From an uncultured Anaerolineales bacterium (GTDB lineage Bacteria > Chloroflexota > Anaerolineae > Anaerolineales > UBA6663), in NCBI GenBank assembly GCA_937952305.1, contig CALFZO010000139.1, positions 1-64,000 of the forward strand: a stretch of 64,000 nt of DNA. The letters are read 5' to 3'. A program made the position numbers and the translations under genes. Position 1 is the first letter of the stretch; the number at the start of each line of letters is the position of its first letter. This document shows, piece after piece, positions 9,226 through 17,601 of this stretch. The notes below the pieces were generated by a model. It saw only the letters and a program-made list of their open reading frames with translations. It did no database searches and was not told the origin of the DNA.

Positions 9226-10422
9226 TTACACCGTGCCCAGATCCCGCTTGGCCTGCACCTCGCGCTGGCTGAGCTCGTCCAGCACGCGCAGCAGGATCCA
9301 GTAAATCACCAACTGCACGCCCATCAGGACGAGCATGGCGCTGCCGAGCAGATACAGCCACACGCGCGCGATCTCCCAGCCGCTCAGGCTGAGGCCCAGC
9401 GACACCGCCCCCAGCCCGCCGCCGACCAGCGTCGCCAACAGGCCGGCCCAGCCGAAGTGCCGGTCCAGCGGGGTCTTGAAGATCGGCTGGCCGAACAGGC
9501 CCTGGCGCACCGGCTGCTTATAGAACAGCGTGACCAGGTAATTGAAGGTGACGCCCAGCGCGAAGACGCTCACGCCGATAAAGCCGGCCATCAGGCCCGC
9601 GAACAGGCCGCCGATCGCCAGCGGTCCGAGGGTGGTGTCCCCGGACAGGCGCGCCACCACCAGCCAGGCCGCGGCCAGCAGCGCCAGACCCACGCCCACC
9701 AGGCCGAGCTTGCCCAGGATGCTGACCGGGTTGTAGGCCAGCGCCGTCCAGACGATCGATTGCAGGAAGACGTAGCCGTCGCGCACGACGCTCAGCTTGG
9801 AGCGCCCCAGCCGCTCGCTGTACGGGATGGCGACCTCCGCCACGCGGATGCCTTCGTGGATGGCGCGCGTGCTCATCACGGGCGTCAGGTTGAGGCCGTC
9901 CGGCAGCGGGTACATGCGCTCCAGCACGGTGCGCTTGAAGACGCGCATGCCGCTGGCGCTGTCGGTCACCTTCTGGTTGCTGATCAGGCTGAGCAGGTTG
10001 GCGAAGAAGAAGTTGCCGAGGCGGCGCATCGGCGGCATGTGGCTTTCGGCGCCGGCCATGCGCGAGCCGATCACCAGGTCGGTGCCATTCATGGCCTTGA
10101 CGCACAGCTGCGGGAAGAACTCGGGCGGGTACGTGCCGTCGGCGTCCAGGAAGCCGATCAGGTCGCCCTTGGCCGCGCCGAAGCCGGTCTTGAGCGCGCC
10201 GCCGTAGCCCTTGTTCTTGGGATGCTTGATCAGGGTGACGCCCGGAATGCCCGCGGCGATCTCGGCCGTGCGGTCACGCGAACCGTCGTCCACCACCAGC
10301 AGTTCCGACAGTTGGACGCCGACCTGCTCCAGGTCGGCCTTCACCGCCAGGACGCGCCGGGCGATGGTCTCAATGCCGTCTTCCTCGTTATAAGCCGGGA
10401 TGACAACAGACAAAGCGGTCAT
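9226..10422 (-). CDS. Family 2 glycosyltransferase with C-terminal membrane helices
   Basis: The 398-residue protein has a GT-A domain with VVIPAYNEE, DDGS (residues 45-48) and DADGTYPP (93-100), plus the conserved SxMRVFKR-type segment seen in dolichol-phosphate mannosyltransferase-like GT2s. Four hydrophobic segments follow residue about 240, so it is membrane-anchored, as in polyprenyl-phosphate glycosyltransferases. Its start overlaps the upstream acyltransferase stop by ATGA (10422-10419). The likely role is transfer of a sugar to a lipid carrier at the cytoplasmic face. Confidence 0.9.
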   Translation of the reverse strand: MTALSVVIPAYNEEDGIETIARRVLAVKADLEQVGVQLSELLVVDDGSRDRTAEIAAGIPGVTLIKHPKNKGYGGALKTGFGAAKGDLIGFLDADGTYPPEFFPQLCVKAMNGTDLVIGSRMAGAESHMPPMRRLGNFFFANLLSLISNQKVTDSASGMRVFKRTVLERMYPLPDGLNLTPVMSTRAIHEGIRVAEVAIPYSERLGRSKLSVVRDGYVFLQSIVWTALAYNPVSILGKLGLVGVGLALLAAAWLVVARLSGDTTLGPLAIGGLFAGLMAGFIGVSVFALGVTFNYLVTLFYKQPVRQGLFGQPIFKTPLDRHFGWAGLLATLVGGGLGAVSLGLSLSGWEIARVWLYLLGSAMLVLMGVQLVIYWILLRVLDELSQREVQAKRDLGTV

Positions 10423-11201
10423 GGATGGCTAGCCTCTTTCTCAAAAAACACAACCCGGTCCGGTCGAACCTGGCTGTCAGCGCCGATTGTCTTGATCGGC
10501 CGGGCGGGCACGCCGGCCACCACCGTGTGCGGCGGTACGTCCTTGGTCACCACCGCGCCGGCCGCCACCACCGCGCCGCGCCCGATGCGGACGCCGTCGG
10601 TCACCACCACGTTGGCGCCCAGCCAGACGTCGTCCTCGATGACGATGCCTTCGGCCGTGATGCCCTGCTCCACAAACGGGCGGGCCGGGTCGTCGAAGAC
10701 GTGGTTCACGGCGATGATCTGCGTGAACGGCGAGGTGTAGACCCGGTCGCCGATGGTCACGCCGCCCTGCCCGCGGATCACCGTGTACTCGCCGATCAGG
10801 CTGTTCCGGCCGATGGTGATGCCGGCCTGCGGCAGGTCACGGAAGTTGTAGACGTGCAGCACCGCGCCGTGCATGACGATCGTGTCCGCGCCGAGCGTGA
10901 TCCCGCGCGGGCAGGCGTGCAGGTAAACACCCTGGTCCAGATAGACGCCGTGACCCAGCCGGATGTGGTCGGCGAAGCGCAGCCGCACGTTGTGCTCGAT
11001 GGCGGCCAACCCGTCCATCTTCAAGATCAGGCGGTAGAGCACGCCGCGCACGGCGATCCCCGCCACGGTCGGCACCCAGCCCACCAGCGCGTACAAGGCC
11101 TGCTCCAGGAGATAGCGGCCCAGGCTGGAGGCCTGGCGGCTGATGTAGACCTGGATCCCGCGCAACGCAGACGTGTTAGTTGGGCGGGTGGAGCTAGTCA
11201 T
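10419..11201 (-). CDS. Left-handed beta-helix acyltransferase (hexapeptide repeat)
   Basis: The 260-residue product contains repeated [LIV]-G-x4 hexapeptide turns from about residue 75 to 235 (for example ITLGADTIV, VTIGDRVY, VRIGRGAVVAAGAVV) and the family catalytic-type NHVF histidine region, ending with VPPHTVVAGVPARPIK, a hallmark of sugar O-acetyltransferases of the maltose/serine acetyltransferase class. It probably acylates a surface sugar from an acyl-CoA donor. It is translationally coupled to the following GT2 gene. No clear ribosome site precedes the ATG. Confidence 0.88.
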   Translation of the reverse strand: MTSSTRPTNTSALRGIQVYISRQASSLGRYLLEQALYALVGWVPTVAGIAVRGVLYRLILKMDGLAAIEHNVRLRFADHIRLGHGVYLDQGVYLHACPRGITLGADTIVMHGAVLHVYNFRDLPQAGITIGRNSLIGEYTVIRGQGGVTIGDRVYTSPFTQIIAVNHVFDDPARPFVEQGITAEGIVIEDDVWLGANVVVTDGVRIGRGAVVAAGAVVTKDVPPHTVVAGVPARPIKTIGADSQVRPDRVVFFEKEASHP

Positions 11202-11306
11202 GGCAGTGCGGCGGTCGCGAGCAGTACGAGTAGTCGGGCGTGGTGAACCGGGACGGGCGCCTGATCACAATCAGGCTAAATCTGACAAGGAGTCTAGCAA
11301 AACGAC

Positions 11307-11347
11307 GCGGCGGCTTGGATAGTACGTTCGCACTAACAAGCCGCCGC
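11307..11347. repeat. 11-bp perfect inverted repeat, 19-bp spacer
   Basis: GCGGCGGCTTG (11307-11317) pairs with CAAGCCGCCGC (11337-11347). The spacing would allow either an RNA hairpin or a dimeric protein site about 30 bp centre to centre, roughly three helical turns, about 105 bp before the acyltransferase start. Confidence 0.6.
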
Positions 11348-11429
11348 AGGCCGTCAAAGGCCGGTTGGAGCGGTAGGAAATATGGTTTTGGGGAACGCCG
11401 GGCTGGGACCAATGGCCCAGGCCGGGTGG

Positions 11430-11447
11430 CCGGAGCCCGCGCTCCGG
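11430..11447 (-). terminator. Possible terminator stem after the glycoside hydrolase gene
   Basis: CCGGAGC (11430-11436) and GCTCCGG (11441-11447) form a 7-bp stem with loop CCGC, about 50 bases past the hydrolase stop on the minus strand. There is no T tract, so intrinsic termination is only possible. Confidence 0.3.
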
Positions 11448-11495
11448 GTTACCTTTGGTCCAACCGGCCCAGGACCGCGCCCAGCCAGGTCTGGC

Positions 11496-14400
11496 TCAGC
11501 GCCGCGTAACGCGCACGGCCGTGTCCGTCCGCAAGCTCGTCACGGTCAACGCCAGCACCCCGGACGAATCGGCGCTGAGAGTTTGGGTCCGGGTCACCAG
11601 ACCGGCGCCGGTGTCATACCAGGCGACCGTGTACTGCGCGTTCGCTCTGCCCAGCGCCACCCGCACTGTGCCGCTGACCGGAGCGACCGCGCGCCCCTCG
11701 ACGACGTTCTGCCAGGTGTGAGCGCGGTTGTCGATCCATAGGTGCGCCCAGCCGGCGGCCAGGTCCTTCTGACCCAGGACGCGCAGGTTGCCATTGGAGA
11801 CCGTGGCCGCCACGTCTTGGTAGCGGCCGTTGTTCAGCGGCAGGCCGGCCATGAAGCGGTTCCAGGCGCCGTAGATCGGATGCAGCCGCTTGTCAAAAAT
11901 GTTGCCGGTGTACCAGTACAGCGCGTAGACGCCGCCCGGCCCTGTGCGCGCCCAGGTGAACTTGTGCAGCCAGAGGCCGCTCAGGTCGGCGGCCAGCCGC
12001 GGGTCCTCGTGATCGGTGCCCGCACCTCCATCGATGCCGGCCTCCCCCCACACGACCGGCTTGCCGAAGCCGGCGGCGCGCGCGGCTAGATCGTAATCAT
12101 TGAAGAAGCGCGCCGAGTCGCCGGCCATTTGCTCGCGCGGCTCGAGCCAGCCGGTGCCGCGCACGTAGGCGTGGAAATCGGTGTAGCTGAGCGCGGCGCT
12201 GGCCGGATCTTTCCAGGCCGCCTCGGCCAGCGTCGCCCAGGTGGAGGTCGTGGCCGGGTGCGGGTTGCCGTCCGCCGCCGCGCGCTGGGCCAGTGCCGCC
12301 GCCAGATTGAAGTGCGCGCCTGGGCCGGGCGCCGCCTCGTTAACCAGCTCCCACGAGTGGACCGACCGGTACGCGCCGAAGCGCGCGAACAGATAGCGCC
12401 AGTAGGCCTCGTGCAGCCAGCGCCCCGGCGTGCCGGGCCCGCCGTCGAACTGGCCGCCCAGTCGGTCCGGCAGGCCGTCCGGCGCCAGGCGGTTGAGCAG
12501 GTATTCGTCCTTCTCGCTGATCACCAGCTTGAAGAAGAAACCGCGCGCAGCCGCGTCGGCCAGGATCGCGTCCATCCCGGCGCCGCGCGCCGGATCGAAG
12601 GCCAGGTGCGAATTGAAACGCGGCCCGCGCAGCAACTGCGGCCCCAGGCCGCCGCCGGTCAGCACCTCGCGGACTGCGACCTCGTCTACGTAAGCGGCGC
12701 CGCCGGTGGTGTTCTCCAAGATGAGGGCCACGTTGGGGATAAAATCGCCGGCCGCGACGAAGTCGGCCGAGGCCACATGCCAGGGAGTGTCGCCGGCGAT
12801 GGGCGGGATGAGGGCCGGCAAGGCCCCGGTCTCGCCGACTTCTGGCCAGCCGGTGAGCTTGACGGTGACGCCATACGGCTGCCCGCCGACGGCCGGGCCG
12901 GTCACCGCTTCTGTGCGCCAGCGGATTTGCAGGCGATAGGTCCGGCCCGGGATCAACCCGGCGTGGCCAGACTCCCAGCCCTGGAACAAGAGCGGGTTGG
13001 CGGCGTCCAACCGCGCCGCCGCCAGGCCGTCGGCATAGGCGCGCTCGAGGGTCAGGCCGGTGGCAGGCAGATAACCGTTGTTGGGCAGGGTCAGCGAGCG
13101 CCAGGATTGCCAGGCCGAGGCCCAGAGCCGGCCGCTGACCCACCAGCGAAAGAAGTGCTGATTCCCGGAGCCGATGGCGTTGAACTGGTCCACGGCCTCA
13201 TAGGAGAACCGGTCGGCGCCGAAGGCCGTGCCGTGGCCGGTGCCCAGGAAAAGCCCGCCGTCGGCGTACTCGAAATAGCGCGGGTCGGCGGCCGCGACAC
13301 GGACCGGGCCGTGGTTGGCGGCCTGCGTCGGCGCCGTGACCGTGAAGGCGCCTTCGGCCGACTGCGCCCGCCCCTTGGCCTCGGTCACATCCAGCCGGTA
13401 ACGCCAAGTCCCCAGCGTCGGCGGCGCGAAGCGCGCCAGCCACACGGCGTCACCGGCGGGATACAGCCATTCTTGCCCTTGTTTGAGCGCGCGCTGATAA
13501 GGCTGATAGAGGAAGGCCGGCCGGCGATACACCGTGGCCCAGTTGTCGGGCGTGAAGAGCGCCTCGACGGTGACGCCGTCGATCCCGCGCAGGCCGGGCG
13601 GCATGGCCGCAGCGTAAGGAAACTGCGGGTGCGTGGCGGCGCTGTTCTCCAGCCGGAACGTGATCTCCAGCGCCTCCCAGCGCTGGACCGCGGCCGGGCT
13701 GCTGACGATGGTGAGCGCGAGCGGGCCGGGCGGCACATAGCGCACGCGCCGCTCCTGGGTGACGAGGCGCCCAGCCGCATCCCGCGCCTGGATCAGCAGG
13801 CGGTTCCACCCGGCTTGCAGCGGCACCTCCACGCTCCAATCCGCCGTCCCCGTGGCCGGTCCGAAGAAACCCTGGTCGGTGCTCACCTGCACGTTCACCG
13901 CGCCCGGCGCGTGCCCGCTGAGGGTCACGGCCGGCACGGCCACGCTAATGGCATCCGCCGGGGTCTCGACGTTTAACAGCGCTAGGCTGGTGTCCGTCGC
14001 CGACCACGTGAAGGTGCGCGTCACCACCGCGCCATCGTCGTCGGCCACGCTGGCGGTGGCGACAAAACTCCCGGGCAGCGCCACCCGGCGCGCGCCGGCC
14101 GCCTCCAGCGCCCGCCCGCCGTCGCCGAAGTCCCACAGCACGCGCACTACGGCGCCATCGCTGTCCTCGGCGGTCAGCGAGAAGGACTGCGTCTGCGGCA
14201 GCGGCGACAGCGCCGTCGTCAGCGAGGCCGCCAGGTTGGGCGGCCGGTTGGCGCCCCGCGCGAACGCCTGCACGTCGTCCACGTGCGCCACCATCTGCCG
14301 GCCCGGCCCGCCGAAGTAGCCGAGGTCAATCGGCGTCGTGGTCGCCGTGGCCGTAAAGGCCAGCCCGATCTTGAACCACTCCCTTCCGCGCTGGGCCTGG

Positions 14401-14885
14401 AGCAGCGGGCCGGTTTCGGCGAGCGGCTTCCAATCCGGGCCATAGGCGGCGAGCCGGAAACCGCCCCAATCCTGACCGCTCTCGCTCACGATCTTGACCC
14501 AGGTCGTGACCTTGTAGACCTGCCCGGGCGTGGTGGGGAGAGTCGCGCGCATGGATTGGTTAGCCAGGCGCGCCGACGCCTGCCCGCGCTGGGCCTCGGC
14601 CGTCGAGACCGTGGCGCCGCCGGCCACCCAGCCAGCCAGAGAGCCGCCCTCAAAATCACCGTTGGCCAGCAAGTTGACCAGCGGGCCGTCGGTTTGGCGG
14701 CTGACAACGGGCAGGAACACGGCCGCCGGCCCGGCGGTCGCCTGGTCCGGGGCCGGCGTAAGCGTCGGCGCAGGCGGCTCGTCGTCGGCTAGGGCAGGCG
14801 GCAGGCCGAGCGCGCCGACCCACAAGTTGAGGACCAGCAAGATGGCGAGGGCGCGGCCGCTGAGTGAGCCGGGGCGCAGCGCCAT
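11496..14885 (-). CDS. Secreted multi-domain glycoside hydrolase-like protein (DUF5060, PKD, TIM barrel)
   Basis: 1129 residues. An N-terminal signal peptide (about 1-34) is followed by a carbohydrate-binding-like jelly roll (66-208, starting LLANGDFEGG), a PKD-like domain with WDFGDGG (251-257), an Ig-like domain (about 312-385), a DUF5060-type domain (about 391-516) and a large catalytic TIM-barrel region. The barrel has WELVNE (E850, likely acid/base) and VVWGEAG (E948, likely nucleophile), with another binding-type insert near 640-740. These match clan GH-A logic, but the exact family and substrate are unknown. The start at 14885 follows the preceding stop by 5 bases. It is probably exported to act on polysaccharide outside the cell. 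Confidence 0.85.
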   Translation of the reverse strand: MALRPGSLSGRALAILLVLNLWVGALGLPPALADDEPPAPTLTPAPDQATAGPAAVFLPVVSRQTDGPLVNLLANGDFEGGSLAGWVAGGATVSTAEAQRGQASARLANQSMRATLPTTPGQVYKVTTWVKIVSESGQDWGGFRLAAYGPDWKPLAETGPLLQAQRGREWFKIGLAFTATATTTPIDLGYFGGPGRQMVAHVDDVQAFARGANRPPNLAASLTTALSPLPQTQSFSLTAEDSDGAVVRVLWDFGDGGRALEAAGARRVALPGSFVATASVADDDGAVVTRTFTWSATDTSLALLNVETPADAISVAVPAVTLSGHAPGAVNVQVSTDQGFFGPATGTADWSVEVPLQAGWNRLLIQARDAAGRLVTQERRVRYVPPGPLALTIVSSPAAVQRWEALEITFRLENSAATHPQFPYAAAMPPGLRGIDGVTVEALFTPDNWATVYRRPAFLYQPYQRALKQGQEWLYPAGDAVWLARFAPPTLGTWRYRLDVTEAKGRAQSAEGAFTVTAPTQAANHGPVRVAAADPRYFEYADGGLFLGTGHGTAFGADRFSYEAVDQFNAIGSGNQHFFRWWVSGRLWASAWQSWRSLTLPNNGYLPATGLTLERAYADGLAAARLDAANPLLFQGWESGHAGLIPGRTYRLQIRWRTEAVTGPAVGGQPYGVTVKLTGWPEVGETGALPALIPPIAGDTPWHVASADFVAAGDFIPNVALILENTTGGAAYVDEVAVREVLTGGGLGPQLLRGPRFNSHLAFDPARGAGMDAILADAAARGFFFKLVISEKDEYLLNRLAPDGLPDRLGGQFDGGPGTPGRWLHEAYWRYLFARFGAYRSVHSWELVNEAAPGPGAHFNLAAALAQRAAADGNPHPATTSTWATLAEAAWKDPASAALSYTDFHAYVRGTGWLEPREQMAGDSARFFNDYDLAARAAGFGKPVVWGEAGIDGGAGTDHEDPRLAADLSGLWLHKFTWARTGPGGVYALYWYTGNIFDKRLHPIYGAWNRFMAGLPLNNGRYQDVAATVSNGNLRVLGQKDLAAGWAHLWIDNRAHTWQNVVEGRAVAPVSGTVRVALGRANAQYTVAWYDTGAGLVTRTQTLSADSSGVLALTVTSLRTDTAVRVTRR

Positions 14886-14890
14886 TGGCT

Positions 14891-16333
14891 TCAGGGGTTG
14901 CCCCACTCCACCGTCAGCGTCGGCCGGCCGGCGGCGTTCCAGTCCCCGCTGTTGGAGGAGGTGAAGTATTTGCCGGTGCTGTAGGCGGTGTTGGCGCTGT
15001 ACAGGACCAGCCGCGCCGGGCCGCTGCCGCTGTAGGCCTGCGCCACCGCGGCCGTCACATTCCACTGGCGCGGCACGCACGGCCAGGCGATGCTGCCGCC
15101 ACACCCGACGACTGTCCCGACCCAGGCACCGGCGAAATTCTCCAGCGCCAGCGGTGCGTTGTTCCACGTAATCGTGGAGTCAGTCCAATCCTGCGCGGTT
15201 GTCAGGACCTGGATGAATTCGTCAGCCGGCTGGTCGCCATTGCTGGCCGGGCCGGAGCCTCCGGTTTGGTGCAGGGTGAGCGTGGCTGAGCGGATCACCT
15301 TGCCGGCCGGCACCGCACTGAGCGGGAAGTTCAGGTACACCTTGGCGAAGCAGGGCCAGTCGGCGATGTCATCCTGGTTCTGGACGGCGAAGCCTTCTTG
15401 CGAGCCGTAGTTCGCGTTGCCCCAGTGCGTCCAGAAATCCCCGCCGCCGCCGCACAGGTTGGGAATGGTGCCGCCCACCCCGGCGTCCAGCACCGTGGCG
15501 CCGTTCAGTTGATGCCGGACGGTGACCGTGCCTCCCAAGGTCGAAGACGGTGGCGTGTAGGCTGGAATCCCCCAGCGCAACTGGCCCCAGGTAGCCGGGC
15601 TGTTGGCGCTGAAGGTCTCCGGCCAGAACTTGTCGGCCAGCGCCGGCCCGGCCTGCTCGTCGCGGTCGTGCAGAACGACGGCCAACCCCCAGGGCGCCGA
15701 ACCGAGCGCGGGCTTGGTGATGCCCAGGCTGGCGAACGGGATGCGGAAGGACATGACACCGCCCCGGTCGTCGCCGTTGTCGTTGATATTGCCGCCGCGC
15801 CAGCCGGCCGTAGCCGTGAACGTGACGGACGCCGCCGCCCACCCGGTGCCGTTGCCGCGGTACGCGGCCTTGCCGGCCGCCGCCACCGTGCCGCCGTTGT
15901 TGAGTTGGGCGTCCAGTCTGAAGGCGCTGGTGGTGGGCGCGATACCGCCGTTGCCGGTGGTGTTCAGGAAGACGGTGACGGCGTCCCACTGCACCAGGTC
16001 GGCCGTCGCCGGCGTCGTGTCGTACCAAATGCGGCGGTCGAAGCTGGCGACGTAGATCACCAACTCGGTGTCGTTGAAGGCCACCCGGACGTCGGCGTAG
16101 TTCTCGGTCTGGGAAACGCGCCCGAACCAGAAGATGGCCATCTCGGAGAACTTCTGTCCGAGGATGTCAGACACGTTCAGGTAAGGCGCGTTGACGCGCC
16201 GGGCATCGGACCCGGCCGTGTAGCCCTTGGCGGTCAGCGGCAGGTAGACGGTGGTGCCGCCGGCCGCGAGCGCCGGCGCGCTCACACCCAACAGGAGCAG
16301 CGCCGCAAACAGGAGACGAGGCAGTAGACGCAT
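14891..16333 (-). CDS. Secreted DNRLRE/CBM-type surface protein
   Basis: 480 residues beginning with a clear signal peptide (basic RLLPR, hydrophobic LLFAALLLLGVSAP, ALA-A cleavage near 23). The N-terminal half resembles a CBM9-like sugar-binding beta sandwich (FNDTELVIYVASFDRRIWYDTTP region). The C-terminal half, from about residue 270, resembles a DNRLRE/CBM96 domain (YLNFPLSAVPAGKVIRSATLTL, then WNVTAAVAQAY and PTLTVEW). It is likely secreted or surface-displayed and binds glycans. It is the first gene of the polysaccharide locus and directly precedes the glycoside hydrolase gene with a 5-base gap, so the two are probably co-expressed. Confidence 0.8.
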   Translation of the reverse strand: MRLLPRLLFAALLLLGVSAPALAAGGTTVYLPLTAKGYTAGSDARRVNAPYLNVSDILGQKFSEMAIFWFGRVSQTENYADVRVAFNDTELVIYVASFDRRIWYDTTPATADLVQWDAVTVFLNTTGNGGIAPTTSAFRLDAQLNNGGTVAAAGKAAYRGNGTGWAAASVTFTATAGWRGGNINDNGDDRGGVMSFRIPFASLGITKPALGSAPWGLAVVLHDRDEQAGPALADKFWPETFSANSPATWGQLRWGIPAYTPPSSTLGGTVTVRHQLNGATVLDAGVGGTIPNLCGGGGDFWTHWGNANYGSQEGFAVQNQDDIADWPCFAKVYLNFPLSAVPAGKVIRSATLTLHQTGGSGPASNGDQPADEFIQVLTTAQDWTDSTITWNNAPLALENFAGAWVGTVVGCGGSIAWPCVPRQWNVTAAVAQAYSGSGPARLVLYSANTAYSTGKYFTSSNSGDWNAAGRPTLTVEWGNP

Positions 16334-16372
16334 AAGTCAGACCCTTGGCGCTCAGCGCCGATAAACTAAAAC

Positions 16373-16386
16373 GCCCAAAATTGGGC
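16373..16386. promoter_or_regulatory. 14-bp perfect palindrome in the divergent intergenic region
   Basis: GCCCAA, two A bases, TTGGGC. It lies 40 bases upstream of the secreted-protein start (16333) in the region shared with the divergent response-regulator gene, a common place for an operator. A second dyad (GGCGC, TCA, GCGCC) lies just before it near 16348-16360. Confidence 0.35.
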
Positions 16387-16478
16387 AGGCCCTCGCACTC
16401 TATCACCCTCGCGGGCGGGCCGACCATCCCTATTTTTGTGGAGGCTGGGCTCGCAATCTCCCCCAACGCCGGCTGATG

Positions 16479-16484
16479 TATACT
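16479..16484 (+). promoter_or_regulatory. Possible -10 box for the response regulator
   Basis: TATACT is a five-of-six match to the -10 consensus, 37 bases before the ATG at 16522 and directly preceded by TG. No convincing -35 is found at normal spacing, so this is tentative. Confidence 0.3.
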
Positions 16485-16521
16485 CTCAGCGCGGAGCGTT
16501 CCCCCGCGCCAAGGGATCTGT

Positions 16522-17172
16522 ATGCCTGTCCGCGTCTTGCTGGTGGATGATCATACCGTCATGCGTCAGGGGGTCCGCATGCTGCTGACCCTGGACGCCG
16601 AGATCGCGGTGGTCGGTGAAGCCGCCAACGGCCGCGAGGCCGTGACACTGGCGCACCAGCTCCGCCCCGACGTGGTGTTGATGGACCTGTTGATGCCGGT
16701 GATGGACGGGCTCTCGGCCATCACCGAGATCCGCCGCGACCTGCCCGAGACCGAGATTGTGGCGCTGACGAGCGTGCTGGAGGACAGCATCGTCACCGAC
16801 GTCGTGCGCGCCGGCGCCATCGGCTATCTGCTCAAGGACGCTTCCGGCGACGAGGTCATCCGGGCCATCAAGTCCGCGGCCGCCGGCGAGGTGCATCTCT
16901 CGCCGCAGGCGGCCGCCCGGCTGGTGCGCGATGTGCGCACGCCCGAGAACCCGCAGGCCCTGACCGCGCGCGAGACCGAAGTGCTTAAGCTGCTGGCGCA
17001 GGGCAAGTCCAACAAGGAAATCGCCCAGGCGCTCAAGATCGGCGAGAAGACCGTCCACTCGCACGTCAGCAATATCCTGAGCAAGCTCAACGTCCCCAGC
17101 CGCACGCAGGCCGCGCTGTACGCGATCCGCACCGGCCTGGTGGCGCTGACGTCGCTGGCGCCGGGGGATTGA
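16522..17172 (+). CDS. NarL/FixJ-type response regulator
   Basis: 216 residues: a receiver domain with acidic pair D9/D10, phospho-acceptor D55 in MDLLMP and K105, then a LuxR-type helix-turn-helix at about 145-205 (LTARETEVLKLLAQGKSNKEIA). It should bind DNA after phosphorylation by a sensor kinase. No kinase gene is adjacent, so the partner is elsewhere. AAGGGA about 5 bases ahead of the ATG supports the start. It is divergent from the secreted glycan-binding gene, which makes that polysaccharide locus a candidate target; this is inference. Confidence 0.95.
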   Translation: MPVRVLLVDDHTVMRQGVRMLLTLDAEIAVVGEAANGREAVTLAHQLRPDVVLMDLLMPVMDGLSAITEIRRDLPETEIVALTSVLEDSIVTDVVRAGAIGYLLKDASGDEVIRAIKSAAAGEVHLSPQAAARLVRDVRTPENPQALTARETEVLKLLAQGKSNKEIAQALKIGEKTVHSHVSNILSKLNVPSRTQAALYAIRTGLVALTSLAPGD

Positions 17173-17173
17173 G

Positions 17174-17566
17174 TCAGCGCCGGCGGGCGGCCCACCCCGC
17201 CCGGCCCGCCCACCACAGCCAGGCGCCGACGATGGCGCCGGTCGTGTCGATCAGCACGTCGAGGCCCGAGGGGGTCCGCCCGGCCGTGAAGGTCTGGTGG
17301 AACTCATCCGTCAGGGCGTACAGGCCGGCCAGCAGCACGGCCAGAGCCGGTCGCCCGCGCAATCCATGCTGATAGGCGGCCGCCAGCAGCGCGTAGCCCA
17401 GGGCGTGGCCGCCCTTCTTGAGCAGCGTGTCCCACCCGCCGAAATCCGGCAGGTTCCGGCTGGGCGTGGCCGAGGCCCAGTAGATGACGGCCATGAGGGC
17501 CAGGGCCGGCCCCCACCGCCAGCCGAACGTTTTCAAGCGATCCAGCGTCTGAGTCATCAGAGCCAC
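17174..17566 (-). CDS. VanZ family membrane protein
   Basis: 130 residues with four hydrophobic segments and the VanZ/DUF2809-like pattern: YWASATPS near the N-terminus, KKGGHALGYALLA in the second helix, and DEFHQTFTAGRTPSGLDVLIDTTGA before the last helix, which holds the conserved acidic and His residues. VanZ-like proteins are membrane proteins linked to teicoplanin resistance in one case, but most have unknown roles. An alternative Met is three codons in. It converges on the response regulator with one base between stops. Confidence 0.88.
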   Translation of the reverse strand: MALMTQTLDRLKTFGWRWGPALALMAVIYWASATPSRNLPDFGGWDTLLKKGGHALGYALLAAAYQHGLRGRPALAVLLAGLYALTDEFHQTFTAGRTPSGLDVLIDTTGAIVGAWLWWAGRAGWAARRR

Positions 17567-17570
17567 CTGA

Positions 17571-17586
17571 GCACCCGTCCGGGTGC
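17571..17586. repeat. 6-bp dyad in a 35-bp divergent gap
   Basis: GCACCC, GTCC, GGGTGC lies in the very short region between the divergent VanZ gene and the anchored Thr/Pro-rich gene. It could be an operator or hairpin; no promoter boxes are clear. Confidence 0.3.
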
Positions 17587-17601
17587 GCGCATCCAGCCGG
17601 C

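Larger units (their letters stand above)
11202..11495. other. 294-bp non-coding gap with two inverted repeats
   Basis: No supported gene. The gap lies between the glycoside hydrolase stop and the acyltransferase start (both minus strand). It contains an 11-bp perfect inverted repeat at 11307-11317/11337-11347 and a 7-bp stem with a 4-base loop at 11430-11447. It probably holds the 3' end signal of the upstream gene and a promoter for the acyltransferase set, but no promoter boxes stand out. Confidence 0.6.

Noticed and set aside
14886..15167. Longer start for the glycoside hydrolase
   Set aside because: The extra codons overlap the preceding secreted-protein gene and lack motifs, while the ATG at 14885 begins a clean signal peptide.
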